A DNA stretch of 64,000 nucleotides from Arthrobacter bambusae (GCF_030812595.1 NZ_JAUSSZ010000009.1:124001-188000), one strand, 5' to 3'. Shown: positions 24,018 through 32,878, counted from the first letter of the stretch. Notes: generated by a model from the letters alone, not told the origin. A program made the numbers and translations.

Positions 24018-26819
24018 GTGGTGGAGCACGCACAGCCCGGGGAAGCATCGCGCTTCGTCGTGGAGCTGCGCCGGATCCGGGCAAGCATGCTTCCAGAAGT
24101 CGGCGGAAAGGCGGCCAATCTCGGGGAGCTGATCTGGGCCGGACTTCCGGTTCCGCCCGGGTTTTGCCTGACAACCGAGGCTTACCGGCGCGCGCTTCAA
24201 ACCGATGCAAGCCACGGGTCCGCCGGCGAGAGCCTGGACTTCCCCGGCCGCGGCCCTGATTTTGCGGCATTCCCGGACATTCTCCGGGCCCTGGACGCCG
24301 TGGCACCGGAACACCTTGAAGCGCTCGCTGCCCTCGCCGCCCGCGCCAGGGCAGCGGTGCTCGACGCCGGCATTCCCGCAGACGTCGAAGACGCCGTTCG
24401 CTCGGCCTACTCCGCGCTTGGCTTTGAATCGGCGGTGGCCGTCAGGTCCTCTGCCACCGCCGAGGACCTGCCCTTTGCGAGCTTCGCCGGACAGCAGGAC
24501 ACCTTCTTGAACGTCGTCGGAGCCGACGCGGTGCTGCAAGCCGTCCGGAAGTGCTGGGCTTCCCTGTGGACGGACCGCGCGGTCAGCTACCGGGCAAGCA
24601 ACGGGATTGACCACCGAACGGTGACGCTCGCCGTCGTCGTCCAACGAATGGTGGAGGCTGAGGCCGCAGGAGTGTTGTTCACCGCGAATCCCGTGACCGG
24701 GCGGCGCCGCGAGGCGGTCATCGACGCCAACCCCGGGCTCGGTGAAGCGGTGGTCTCGGGTGCGGTGAATCCGGACCACTTTGTGGTGGATTCCCTCACC
24801 GGCAGGATCACGGAACGCAGGATCGGCGATCGGAAGCTGGTAATTCGCTCCGTTCCTGGCGGTGGCACCGAACGGCTCAACGCTGGGGGGCAGGCAGAAG
24901 AGGGAGCAGCGGGGGATGCCTGCCTTGCCGATTCCCAGATCAGGGCGCTCGTTATCCTCGGCCGGCGCGTCGAGGAGCACTACGAAGCTCCGCAGGACAT
25001 CGAATGGGCCGCCGGCGGCGATGGCAAACTATGGCTCACCCAAGCCCGGCCCATCACTACGCTCTACCCGCAAATGACCCGGCAGCCCGTTGTCCCCGGT
25101 CCCCACGCGTACCTTTGCTTCAGCCTTGCGCAAGGCCTTACCCGCCCCCTGACTCCCATGGGCCGGGCGGCCATCAGGCTCTTGGGGTCCTCGGTGGCTG
25201 GCGCGGCTGGATTCCGGGTTCCCGAACCGCGGGACGGCCCTTCGCCCTACTACGAGGCGGGGCAACGGATCTATTTTGACCTCACCTCGGTGTTCCGGAG
25301 CAAGGCCGGACGGGCCATCGTGCCCAGGATTTTCGACGTCATGGAAGCACGCTCGGCGGCCATCATGCGCGCCCTGTTCGAGGATCCGCGTTTCGCCGTC
25401 ACGAGCAAGACGCCCTTCAAACTGCTGAGGCACGTTGCCCCGATCCTGCTCCGCTTCCATCTTCCAGAGGCCCTGTTGCGCGCGCTCTTCCGGCCGGAAG
25501 TTGCGCTCGACAAGGTGGGGCGGCTGGGCGGGAACCTGAAGGCCATGCATGACATCCCTCCCGATGCCACTCCCGGTGAGAGGCTGGACCACGCAGAGCG
25601 GATACTTCGGGAGGTATTGTTCCCCATCCTGCCCAATATCCTGCCTCCGGTAGCGCTCGGCTTCGCGATGATCGGGCTGGTCCGGAAGCTACTTGGCGAA
25701 CAGGCCAGCTGGGGCGAACTCCAAACCGTCATCCGCGGCCTGCCCAACAACGTCACCACCGAGATGGATCTTGAATTGTGGCGGCTCTCGAGCAGCATCC
25801 GCGACGATCCAGCGTCCGCCGACGCCTTTGCCGGAGGCCAGCCCGCTGCGCTCGCGGAGAGCTACCGCGACGGCGGCCTGCCCGCAGTTGCGCAGGCGGG
25901 ATTGGCCTCGTTCCTGGGCGAGTACGGGCACCGGGCCATCGCGGAAATCGACCTGGGCATGCCCCGCTGGTCCGACGACCCCACCCACATCATCGGAGTC
26001 CTGGTCAATTACCTCCGCCTCGACGATCCCGGCCTGGCGCCGGACAAACAGTTCGAAAAAGCAGCCCGCGACGCCGAGGAACAAGTCGCCGTGCTGGTGG
26101 CCCGTGCGCGGGCAAAGAGTCCGCTCCACGCCAGGATCGTGAAGATGGCGCTTCGACGGACACGCATGTTTGCCGGACTCCGTGAACTGCCCAAGTACCA
26201 CCTCGTGCTTGGCTTCGCCGCGGTTCGCGCCCGGCTTTCGGAAGTAGGGGAGGCCTTGGCGGCCGCGGGAATCATAGAAAACCCCGACGACGTCTTTTTC
26301 TTGGATTTCAACGACGCCCGCCGCGGCCTGGACGGCAAGGATCTCCACGAGACGGTGGCGCATCGGCGCGAGGCCTACGGCCTTGAACTCAAGCGCCGGC
26401 ACGTTCCACGCGTGCTGCTCTCCGACGGCACCGAGCCGGAAGCGTTGCCAGCTGGCCTCCTGCGACGCGGGAATGGCGGCCCGGCGTCGGGCGGCGCACT
26501 TTCGGACAGCATGCTGCTGGGCACCCCGGCTTCGGCGGGAACGGTGACCGCAGCGGCCAGGGTGATCATGGACCCCGTGGGCGCGCATCTGGAACCCGGC
26601 GAAATCCTGGTGGCGCCCTCCACTGATCCCGGCTGGACGCCCCTCTTCCTCACCGCCGGAGGACTCGTGATGGAAATGGGCGGCCCCAACTCACATGGCG
26701 CCGTCGTGGCCCGCGAGTACGGGATTCCCGCAGTCGTAGGCGTCCCGGATGCCACGTCACGGATCGCTTCAGGCCACACGCTCACGGTGGACGGCGCCGC
26801 GGGGACGGTGGCTACCTAG
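24018..26819 (+). CDS. PEP-synthase-like dikinase, rifampicin phosphotransferase type layout
   Basis: This 933-residue protein has an N-terminal PPDK/PEPS ATP-grasp domain (GGKAANLGEL near residue 30, AVRSSATAEDLPFASFAGQQDTF near 147, FTANPVTG, LWLTQARPIT near 340). A helical middle of about 430 residues follows, then a C-terminal swivelling phosphohistidine domain with His893 in MGGPNSHGAVVAREYGIPAVVG. No PEP-binding TIM barrel follows, unlike true PEP synthase; the ATP-grasp, substrate, His order is that of rifampicin phosphotransferases. The family transfers a phosphate from ATP via the His to a substrate, here unknown. GTG start; co-directional with the Usp gene. Confidence 0.75.
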   Translation: MVEHAQPGEASRFVVELRRIRASMLPEVGGKAANLGELIWAGLPVPPGFCLTTEAYRRALQTDASHGSAGESLDFPGRGPDFAAFPDILRALDAVAPEHLEALAALAARARAAVLDAGIPADVEDAVRSAYSALGFESAVAVRSSATAEDLPFASFAGQQDTFLNVVGADAVLQAVRKCWASLWTDRAVSYRASNGIDHRTVTLAVVVQRMVEAEAAGVLFTANPVTGRRREAVIDANPGLGEAVVSGAVNPDHFVVDSLTGRITERRIGDRKLVIRSVPGGGTERLNAGGQAEEGAAGDACLADSQIRALVILGRRVEEHYEAPQDIEWAAGGDGKLWLTQARPITTLYPQMTRQPVVPGPHAYLCFSLAQGLTRPLTPMGRAAIRLLGSSVAGAAGFRVPEPRDGPSPYYEAGQRIYFDLTSVFRSKAGRAIVPRIFDVMEARSAAIMRALFEDPRFAVTSKTPFKLLRHVAPILLRFHLPEALLRALFRPEVALDKVGRLGGNLKAMHDIPPDATPGERLDHAERILREVLFPILPNILPPVALGFAMIGLVRKLLGEQASWGELQTVIRGLPNNVTTEMDLELWRLSSSIRDDPASADAFAGGQPAALAESYRDGGLPAVAQAGLASFLGEYGHRAIAEIDLGMPRWSDDPTHIIGVLVNYLRLDDPGLAPDKQFEKAARDAEEQVAVLVARARAKSPLHARIVKMALRRTRMFAGLRELPKYHLVLGFAAVRARLSEVGEALAAAGIIENPDDVFFLDFNDARRGLDGKDLHETVAHRREAYGLELKRRHVPRVLLSDGTEPEALPAGLLRRGNGGPASGGALSDSMLLGTPASAGTVTAAARVIMDPVGAHLEPGEILVAPSTDPGWTPLFLTAGGLVMEMGGPNSHGAVVAREYGIPAVVGVPDATSRIASGHTLTVDGAAGTVAT

Positions 26820-26829
26820 CTGAGACCGC

Positions 26830-26879
26830 GGGTGTGGGCCGGGAGCTGAGTTCGGACACGCCGCTCCCGGCCCGCACCC
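26830..26879. terminator. Bidirectional terminator-like hairpin
   Basis: The 17 bases at 26830-26846 pair with 26863-26879 across a 16-base loop, with one G-U type mismatch. It lies between the convergent dikinase and CDF genes. There is no long T-run, so it is a strong hairpin rather than a textbook terminator. Confidence 0.65.
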
Positions 26880-26899
26880 AGGTTTCGGGGCACGCGTAC

Positions 26900-27820
26900 C
26901 TACGCGTGCTGGTGGGATTCGTGGGCCGAGTGGCTGGCCGGTTCCAGTTGGAAGGTGCAGTGATCGGTGTCGAAATGTGAGCCGAGGCAGGAACCAAGCT
27001 GGTCCAGGAGCCGGTCGGCGCCGGTGGCGTCCAGGATCCGGTCCTCAACCACCACGTGGGCCGAGAAGACGGGAACGCCGGAGGTAATGGTCCAGATGTG
27101 GATGTCGTGGACGGACACCACGCCCTCAACAGCGAGGATGTGCTCGCGGATCATCTTGACTTCGACGCCCTTGGGCGTGGCCTCCAGCAGGACATCGACC
27201 ACATCGCGCAGCAGGTGCCAGGCCCGGGGCAGGATCATGAGGGAGATCAGCATGGAGGCGATGGGGTCTGCCGCCCGGAAACCCGTGACCATGATGACGA
27301 TCGCAGCCACGACGACGGCGAACGAACCCAAGAGATCGCCGAGGACTTCAAGGTAGGCGCCCCGGACGTTCAGGCTTTCCTTCTGCGCCCCGCGCAGGAT
27401 GAGGAGCGAAACCAGGTTGGCTACGGCGCCCAGAATGGCGGCAAAGAGCATGACGTCGGTGCGGATTTCGGGGGCCTCCCCGAAACGGCGGAGCGCCTCG
27501 ACGAAGATCAGCACCGAGATCACGATCAGGAGGAGGGCGTTGGCCAGCGCAGCAAGGACCTCCGCACGCTGGTATCCGTAGGTGCGTTGATCGCTCGCTG
27601 GCCGGGTGGCTATCCAGGCAGCGAGGAGCGCGATGAAGACACCCGCGGCATCGGAGAGCATGTGGCCTGCGTCGGCAAGCAGCGCCAGGGAACCGGAGAC
27701 GACGGCACCCGCCACTTGGACGAGGACCACTCCGAGGGTGATGGCCAGGACGGCGACCAGCCGTTTGCGATGCTTACCGGTTGCGGTGACGCCGTGCGAG
27801 TGGTCGTGATCGTGCCCCAT
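26900..27820 (-). CDS. Cation diffusion facilitator, CzcD/ZitB-like
   Basis: This 306-residue metal exporter has an N-terminal His-rich stretch (HDHDHSHG), six membrane helices and a cytoplasmic ferredoxin-like domain (KMIREHILAVEGVVSVHDIHIWTI) ending in another His-containing tail (HSAHESHQHA). The transport-site motifs ALLADAGHMLSDAAG and LEVLGDLLGSFAVV are present, with the His and Asp arrangement of Zn-transporting CDFs. It probably exports Zn2+, Co2+ or Cd2+. It is preceded upstream by the zincin-like gene on the same strand, 10 bp away. Confidence 0.9.
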   Translation of the reverse strand: MGHDHDHSHGVTATGKHRKRLVAVLAITLGVVLVQVAGAVVSGSLALLADAGHMLSDAAGVFIALLAAWIATRPASDQRTYGYQRAEVLAALANALLLIVISVLIFVEALRRFGEAPEIRTDVMLFAAILGAVANLVSLLILRGAQKESLNVRGAYLEVLGDLLGSFAVVVAAIVIMVTGFRAADPIASMLISLMILPRAWHLLRDVVDVLLEATPKGVEVKMIREHILAVEGVVSVHDIHIWTITSGVPVFSAHVVVEDRILDATGADRLLDQLGSCLGSHFDTDHCTFQLEPASHSAHESHQHA

Positions 27821-27830
27821 GCCTACAAGG

Positions 27831-28373
27831 CTATCCCCAGCCGAGCTCGTGCAAGCGGTCGTCGCCGATGCCGAAGTGGTGGGCGATCTCGTGGATCACG
27901 GTAATGGCCACCTCATCGATTACTTCCTGGCGGGACTCGCAGATATCCAGGATCGGCTGCCGGAAAATGGTAATCCGGTCAGGGAGGGAGCCGGCGTCCC
28001 ACCAAGAGTCCCGTTCCGTCAACGGCACGCCCTCGTACAGGCCCAGAAGTACCGTGTCCGGGGCGTCTCCAGGCTGCGGGGTGTAGTCGTCCTCGATGAA
28101 TATGGCCACGTTGTCCATGGCCCGGGCCGCCTTGTCCGGGATGAGGAGCAAAGCATCGCTGACGGCCGCCTCGAAATCTTCCGGCGACATCTCGAACGGA
28201 GCGGTACCGAACTGCGCCGCCCCGGATCCCGCTCCGACGCCGGAACCCGCCCCGACGCCGGCCGCAGTGCCAGTGCCGGCCGCAGTGCCAGGGAGGCGGG
28301 AGGAACTGCGCGGGCCGCCAGGGGCATCTCCGCCGGGAACAATAGGGAGGCCGGGAGGTAGGTTCGCGGGCAT
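27831..28373 (-). CDS. Zincin-like metallopeptidase family protein
   Basis: This 180-residue protein belongs to the short actinobacterial metallopeptidase family. The catalytic HExxH motif is near the C-terminus in VITVIHEIAHHFGIGDDRLHELGWG, and the core begins at FEMSPEDFEAAVSDALLLIP. The first ~60 residues are a Pro/Gly/Ala/Thr-rich low-complexity region (AGVGAGSGVGAGSG), so the true start could lie inside it, near the core. It lies immediately upstream of the CDF exporter on the same strand and may be co-transcribed with it. Confidence 0.7.
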   Translation of the reverse strand: MPANLPPGLPIVPGGDAPGGPRSSSRLPGTAAGTGTAAGVGAGSGVGAGSGAAQFGTAPFEMSPEDFEAAVSDALLLIPDKAARAMDNVAIFIEDDYTPQPGDAPDTVLLGLYEGVPLTERDSWWDAGSLPDRITIFRQPILDICESRQEVIDEVAITVIHEIAHHFGIGDDRLHELGWG

Positions 28374-28437
28374 GCTCCGACTCTAGTCCGCGGCCCGGTC
28401 GTTGACGCCGGATGTGATGACAGCTACAGTTTTCCGG

Positions 28438-28459
28438 GCTGGTAATTCGTATAACCAGC
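28438..28459. promoter_or_regulatory. Candidate LacI-type operator ahead of the fructokinase operon
   Basis: GCTGGTAAT and ATAACCAGC flank a four-base centre, giving a 22-bp inverted repeat with one mismatch. It lies about 70-90 bp upstream of the LacI start and would suit autoregulation. Confidence 0.5.
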
Positions 28460-28531
28460 TCCAGGTTAAGCCCAGCCGGTCGTGCGGATCCTGTGACAGG
28501 CACCCAGGACTCTCAGCAGACAGGCCAGCCC

Positions 28532-29587
28532 ATGACCCGATTCGGCCGCAGCTCCGGCACGACGATGAACGACGTCGCTGCCGCTGCGGGTGTTTCCCAA
28601 GCGACGGTTTCCTTGGTGCTCAACGGCGCCGCCGGAACCAGGTTCTCGGAGGAAACCCGGCGCAGGGTCCATGATGCCGCCCACGAATTGGGCTATCGGA
28701 CCAACGCCCACGCCAAAGTGCTCCGGGACGGCGTCGCCGGGATGATCGGCTTCGTCGGCGATTTCGTGGCTACCGCGCCTTTCGCCGGCAAGATCATCGA
28801 AGGCGCCCAATCAAGGGCTTGGGAGGCCGGGCTGCTCCTCCTGACCGTCAACACGGGCGGTGACAAGGCCCTCGAGGCAGCTTCGCTGGAGACAATGCTG
28901 TCCTACAAGGTGGCCGGAGTGGTCTACGCCGCCATGTACCACCGGGTGCTTGAGGTGCCGGATGTCCTGGCGGAGGTGCCCGCCGTCGTCCTCAATTCAC
29001 GAGACGGTTCCGGACGCTTTCCGAGCATCGCTCCCGAGGAGGAGCTGGGCGGGTATACCGCCACCAAGCGGATGCTGGACGCGGGTCATCGGCGCATCGC
29101 AATGATCAACATCGGCGCGGTGGATAGCGGGCTTCCGGCCGCCTCCGGGCGCTATGCGGGCTATCTCCGGGCGCTCGAGGAGGCTGGCGTCCACCCCGAA
29201 CCCGGACTCCACCGGATAGGCGACGGGCATGAATCGGGTGGTTTCGACAACGCCCTCGCACTCATGTCCGATCCGCAGCCACCCACGGCCATCTTCTGCG
29301 CCAACGACCGTACCGCGTGGGGTACCTACCAAGCCCTGGCCCAGCTCGGGCTGTCCATCCCGCACGATGTGTCCCTGGTGGGTTTCGACAACCAGGAAAC
29401 GCTCGCCCCGCACTTGCGGCCCGGATTGACCACGCTTGAGCTGCCTTTCCTGGAGATGGGCCGGCGCGCCATCGAAGTCCTGCTGGCCGGCGGGGAACGC
29501 GACGGCGGCAATACCGAATACTTTGAATGTCCCCTCGTCGAACGCCATTCCGTGGCGGCGCCACTTAAAGTCACCAGCAGCCACTGA
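28532..29587 (+). CDS. LacI family regulator of the fructokinase operon
   Basis: This 351-residue protein has the LacI HTH (TMNDVAAAAGVSQATVSLVLNGAAGTRFSEETRRRVHDAAHELGY, about residues 11-55) and a periplasmic-binding-protein-like effector domain with the signatures AIFCANDRTAWGTYQAL and VSLVGFDNQE. The ATG at 28532 was preferred; a GTG at 28493 would add 13 residues. It is 28 bp upstream of the fructokinase gene on the same strand and probably controls it in response to a sugar or sugar phosphate. Confidence 0.85.
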   Translation: MTRFGRSSGTTMNDVAAAAGVSQATVSLVLNGAAGTRFSEETRRRVHDAAHELGYRTNAHAKVLRDGVAGMIGFVGDFVATAPFAGKIIEGAQSRAWEAGLLLLTVNTGGDKALEAASLETMLSYKVAGVVYAAMYHRVLEVPDVLAEVPAVVLNSRDGSGRFPSIAPEEELGGYTATKRMLDAGHRRIAMINIGAVDSGLPAASGRYAGYLRALEEAGVHPEPGLHRIGDGHESGGFDNALALMSDPQPPTAIFCANDRTAWGTYQALAQLGLSIPHDVSLVGFDNQETLAPHLRPGLTTLELPFLEMGRRAIEVLLAGGERDGGNTEYFECPLVERHSVAAPLKVTSSH

Positions 29588-29615
29588 GAATCCCCAACCA
29601 AGGAACAGGAAACGC

Positions 29616-30536
29616 ATGAACCACTCGCACCTTGCGTCCGAGCCGCTCGACGTCGTCGTGGTCGGCGAAGCGCTCATCGACATCGTCGACTCGCCCGAGG
29701 GGCAGACCGAATACCCCGGCGGCTCGCCTGCGAACGTCGCCTACGGCCTCGGGCGGCTCGATGTGAAGGCCGGGCTGCTGACCGCCGTCGGGCGTGATTC
29801 CCGGGGTGAGTCGATCGCGGCGCACCTGGCAAGCGCCGGCGTGGTCGTCCTGCCGGGATCGCAATCGCTGGCGAAAACTGCGACGGCGACGGCGGAAATC
29901 GCCGCGGACGGTTCGGCCGAGTACACCTTCGACATCGAGTGGAAGCTCGCTCCCGCCGCACTCCCGTACGCTCCGAAGGTGCTCCACACAGGCTCGATCG
30001 CCACGTTCCTCGAACCCGGCGCCGCCGTCGTCAGGGCCCTCATGGAGCAGGCGCAAGGCGGGTGCATCGTCACGTACGACCCCAATATCCGCACGGACCT
30101 CCTGGGCAGCCACGGCGAGGCCCGACGTATTTTCGAGGAGCTCGTACCGCTGACCAGCGTGGTGAAGCTCAGCGACGACGACGCGTTCTGGCTCTACCCC
30201 GGAAAGTCCTTGGAAGAATCTGCCCGGCACATCTTGGGCCTCGGTGCAGGCCTGGCCGTGGTCACGCGAGGCGCCGAGGGTTCCCTCATGGCGACGCCGC
30301 ACACCGAACTGACGGTTCCGGCGGTGCCCTCGGTGGTGGCGGACACCATCGGCGCCGGCGATTCCTACATGTCGGCGCTGATCCTCGGACTGCTGCTGCG
30401 CGGTAGCCAAGGACTCGCGCCCACGGTTCTGGAACGCATCGGACAGACCGCCTCCATGGCCGCGTCCATTACCGTGGGGCGCCAGGGAGCAAACCCGCCC
30501 ACGCACCGCGAGCTGCTCGCCGGGATGGCGAGGTAG
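29616..30536 (+). CDS. PfkB-family carbohydrate kinase, probable fructokinase
   Basis: This 306-residue kinase has an N-terminal VVVVGEALIDIVDSPEG with the PfkB substrate-site pattern, YPGGSPANVAYGLGRLDV, and the C-terminal motif VADTIGAGDSYMSALIL with the catalytic Asp. It phosphorylates a sugar with ATP; fructose is the likely substrate by resemblance to bacterial fructokinases. AGGAACAGGAAACGC precedes the ATG. The gene lies directly after its LacI regulator. No dedicated transporter is adjacent. Confidence 0.85.
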   Translation: MNHSHLASEPLDVVVVGEALIDIVDSPEGQTEYPGGSPANVAYGLGRLDVKAGLLTAVGRDSRGESIAAHLASAGVVVLPGSQSLAKTATATAEIAADGSAEYTFDIEWKLAPAALPYAPKVLHTGSIATFLEPGAAVVRALMEQAQGGCIVTYDPNIRTDLLGSHGEARRIFEELVPLTSVVKLSDDDAFWLYPGKSLEESARHILGLGAGLAVVTRGAEGSLMATPHTELTVPAVPSVVADTIGAGDSYMSALILGLLLRGSQGLAPTVLERIGQTASMAASITVGRQGANPPTHRELLAGMAR

Positions 30537-30572
30537 CGACGGCGGAGGGTGGCGCCTTGCTGGCAGGTGGTC

Positions 30573-31481
30573 CTAGCGGGACCGACGCCGGGTCAACCCG
30601 ACGCCCGCGAGGCATATGACGCCGCCTACCAGTCCCCAGATGGTTGGGATCTCCTTGAGGACCGCCCAGGAAATCAGGATCGTGGCGCCCGGAACCAGGT
30701 ACGTCGTGGCAGCAAGTTTCCCGGCCTCGATAAGGGACAGTGCATAGGCCCACGTCGTGAAAGCGATGGCTGTCGGGAAGATCCCGAGGTATATCAGTCC
30801 GAGGGTGGCCGGAAGGGGCGCAGCCTGCACTTCGGCCACCAGTTGGCCGGCCCAGGGCACGCAGCACACGGCGCCCACCATGATGCCAAACCAGGTGGCC
30901 TGTGCAGCGGAGAACTTGCGCAGAGCGGGCTTCTGGACAATCACGCTCACCGCGGCGAGCACGGCGGCAAGAAGGCACAACAGCACTCCGGCGACATCCG
31001 CCGTCGAGCGCTGTCCCGAGCCGAGCGCGATCAGTGCAACGCCGCCGAACGCAACCAGGCTGCCGATGATCAGCCAACGCGGAAAGCCTTCTTTCAGGAT
31101 GACGCCGGCGAGGACGGCGATCAGTATCGGCGAGACGTTGATGAGCATGGCGCTGGTTCCGGCGTCGAGCATATGCTCGGCGGCGTTCAGGGCGAGGTTG
31201 TAACCCGCGAACCACATGACACCGTAGGCCAGGATGGGCAGCCACTCGCGCCCTTGCGGCCAGCGCTTGAGCCTGGGCAGGGCGACAATGCCGAGTGCGA
31301 CGGCGGCAACCACCAGCCGTCCTAGCGTCAAGGAGCCGGGGGAGAAGCTGGGCCCTACGGCCCGGATGCCTACGAAGGCCGACGCCCAAAGGACTACGGT
31401 GACGATGACGGCGGCGACGCCGAGCTTACTGATGGTCCGGGACGTGGTGGTCGCCGGAGAGGTTGGGGTGCTTGTGGCCAT
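30573..31481 (-). CDS. EamA/DMT superfamily metabolite transporter
   Basis: This 302-residue protein has about ten membrane helices arranged as two EamA halves (about residues 15-145 and 155-292). Landmarks are VILWASAFVGIRAVGPSFSPGSLTLGRLVVAA in the first half and YLGIFPTAIAFTTWAYALSLIEAGKLA in the second. DMT proteins of this kind export amino acids or other metabolites; the substrate is unknown. It is convergent with the fructokinase gene. Confidence 0.85.
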   Translation of the reverse strand: MATSTPTSPATTTSRTISKLGVAAVIVTVVLWASAFVGIRAVGPSFSPGSLTLGRLVVAAVALGIVALPRLKRWPQGREWLPILAYGVMWFAGYNLALNAAEHMLDAGTSAMLINVSPILIAVLAGVILKEGFPRWLIIGSLVAFGGVALIALGSGQRSTADVAGVLLCLLAAVLAAVSVIVQKPALRKFSAAQATWFGIMVGAVCCVPWAGQLVAEVQAAPLPATLGLIYLGIFPTAIAFTTWAYALSLIEAGKLAATTYLVPGATILISWAVLKEIPTIWGLVGGVICLAGVGLTRRRSR

Positions 31482-31625
31482 GATGCCAATCTAGCCCGGG
31501 ACGAACTGGAAGGACTGGCGGAATTCGGACGTCTTCCAACAAGAAACCGCCAACTCGGGCGCAGAAGTTTTGAAGGGCGGCTTGAAAGGAGCTTTGAGGC
31601 CCGTTTGCGTTCCGCGGTGGGCGAT

Positions 31626-31654
31626 TTGGGAATATCCCCGACTATGCTCTAAAG
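31626..31654 (+). promoter_or_regulatory. Weak candidate promoter upstream of tRNA-Glu
   Basis: TTGGGA and CTAAAG are separated by 17 bases, about 92 bp upstream of the tRNA-Glu gene. It is the only reasonable -35/-10 pair I see there; the match is modest. Confidence 0.3.
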
Positions 31655-31745
31655 TTTTAGAGTCCAGTTCGGACGAGCGAGAAGCAGGAATCAAGCGGGG
31701 AAACCGCGTGGTGTTGCCTGCCGTCGCGAATTCGGATTGTTCCAG

Positions 31746-31818
31746 GCCCCCATCGTCTAGCGGCCTAGGACACCGCCCTTTCACGGCGGCGGCACGGGTT
31801 CGAATCCCGTTGGGGGTA
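31746..31818 (+). tRNA. tRNA-Glu (anticodon TTC)
   Basis: A complete 73-nt cloverleaf: acceptor GCCCCCA pairs with TGGGGGT (one G-U), the anticodon stem CCGCC / GGCGG encloses CTTTCAC with anticodon TTC, and the T-loop is GGTTCGAATCC. CCA is not encoded. Confidence 0.95.
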
Positions 31819-31902
31819 CGCAAGGAACTGGTCAAGCCGGATTGAAAAGTCTGGTAGGCTGGAAGCCTTGAAAAAAGCGGTAGAGATGCTGCAAACAAGC
31901 AA

Positions 31903-31976
31903 GGCCCTGTAGCGCAGTTGGTTAGCGCGCCGCCCTGTCACGGCGGAGGTCGCGGGTTCAAGTCCCGTCAGGGTCG
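31903..31976 (+). tRNA. tRNA-Asp (anticodon GTC)
   Basis: A 74-nt cloverleaf: acceptor GGCCCTG pairs with CAGGGTC (one G-U), the anticodon stem CCGCC / GGCGG encloses CTGTCAC with anticodon GTC, and the T-arm is GGGTTCAAGTCCC. CCA is not encoded. Confidence 0.95.
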
Positions 31977-31980
31977 CTCT

Positions 31981-32024
31981 GATTGCCGGAAGGAAATTCC
32001 GGCAATCATGGTGACATTGTCACC
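31981..32024 (+). other. Two consecutive spacer hairpins between tRNA-Asp and tRNA-Phe
   Basis: GATTGCCGGAA pairs with TTCCGGCAATC (31981-32007), followed at once by GGTGAC-ATT-GTCACC (32010-32024). Neither has a T-run, so they look like processing or spacer structures in a common tRNA precursor rather than terminators. Confidence 0.5.
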
Positions 32025-32027
32025 TAA

Positions 32028-32103
32028 GGCTCTGTAGCTCAGTTGGTAGAGCGTTCGACTGAAAATCGAAAGGTCACCGGATCGACGCCGGTCGGAGCCA
32101 CCA
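32028..32103 (+). tRNA. tRNA-Phe (anticodon GAA)
   Basis: A cloverleaf with acceptor GGCTCTG / CGGAGCC, anticodon stem TTCGA / TCGAA enclosing CTGAAAA with anticodon GAA, and an encoded CCA end (32101-32103). The T-loop reads GGATCGACGCC, with ATCGA in place of the usual TTCGA/TTCAA, so T54 is replaced by A. Confidence 0.93.
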
Positions 32104-32108
32104 CTGGG

Positions 32109-32143
32109 AAGCGCCAGTTCTTCGGAACCGGCGCTTTTCTTCT
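32109..32143 (+). terminator. Rho-independent terminator after the tRNA cluster
   Basis: AAGCGCCAGTTC and GAACCGGCGCTT pair around a TTCG-type loop with one mismatch, followed by TTCTTCTTTT. It starts six bases after tRNA-Phe and ends the tRNA transcript. Confidence 0.85.
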
Positions 32144-32404
32144 TTTAACCTGCAGGAAAAGCCTGGGACTATTCCGTTTATGCCTAAAAGGGCGGACATT
32201 TCGGTCGACGTGCGCCAAATTTTGCAAGTACGCGAGAGATTCTGCTCGATCATTCGAATGGACAAACCCCGTACCCTTGGAATCACGCGACTGGAAACGT
32301 ACGCGGGCGGAATGATCCAGCAGAATCTCACAGCGAGGGGTGCGACGTCTCCGCCTTGCCTTAGCCAAGCGCTAGGGTGGTACCCAAGAGAAGGGGAGGG
32401 CTAA
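32144..32404. other. Gap between tRNA terminator and the Asp23 operon
   Basis: Together with the terminator this is a 301-bp stretch without a gene. It must carry the promoter of the five-gene Asp23/Gls24 operon, and AGAAGGGGAGGG before 32405 is its ribosome-binding site. I find no convincing -35/-10 pair, operator or small ORF. Confidence 0.4.
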
Positions 32405-32878
32405 ATGGACCAGCAGGAAAGCTACACCGCGCCTGAACCGGAAGCCGTTGGGGCTCCGGTATCCGAGGACCGGCAAACCGTGGCAGGAAGTGGCCGCACG
32501 GTGATCGCGGATTCGGCCGTCGCCAAGGTTGCGGGTATCGCGGCCAGGGCAGTTCCGGGCGTCTATTCCCTTGGATCGGCTCCGTCACGCGCCTTGGGAG
32601 CCATCCGCGATGCCGTCGGCAGCCAAGACCACGCCGCCGGTGTCCGCGCCGAGGTCGGAGAAACCCAAGTAGCAGTGGACCTCAATCTTGTGGCCATTTA
32701 TGGGTTCCCCTTGCATGATGTCGCCAACCAGGTCCGCGCGGCCGTCTACCGGGCGGTCGAATCGTTGGTGGGCCTTGAGGTCATTGAGGTCAACGTTGAG
32801 ATCAACGATGTCTACGTTGCCCCGCCCGTCAAGGCCGGAACAAAGGGCGCATTATCGGAAAGGGAGCCACTCCAGTGA
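32405..32878 (+). CDS. Asp23/Gls24 family envelope stress response protein
   Basis: This 157-residue soluble protein has the Asp23/Gls24 core: GRTVIADSAVAKVAGIAARAVPGVYSLG, VRAEVGETQVAVDLNLVAIYGFPLHDVANQVRAAVYRAVESLVGLEVIEVNVEINDV. In firmicutes Asp23 is held at the membrane by AmaP and responds to alkaline or cell-wall stress. Here it opens a five-gene operon in which each neighbouring pair overlaps by four bases. The N-terminal ~30 residues are acidic and disordered-looking. Confidence 0.9.
   Translation: MDQQESYTAPEPEAVGAPVSEDRQTVAGSGRTVIADSAVAKVAGIAARAVPGVYSLGSAPSRALGAIRDAVGSQDHAAGVRAEVGETQVAVDLNLVAIYGFPLHDVANQVRAAVYRAVESLVGLEVIEVNVEINDVYVAPPVKAGTKGALSEREPLQ

Noticed and set aside
31746..32103. 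tRNA cluster as an integration site
   Set aside because: No integrase, no repeated tRNA 3' end and no foreign-looking genes downstream; the next genes are a typical chromosomal Asp23 operon.
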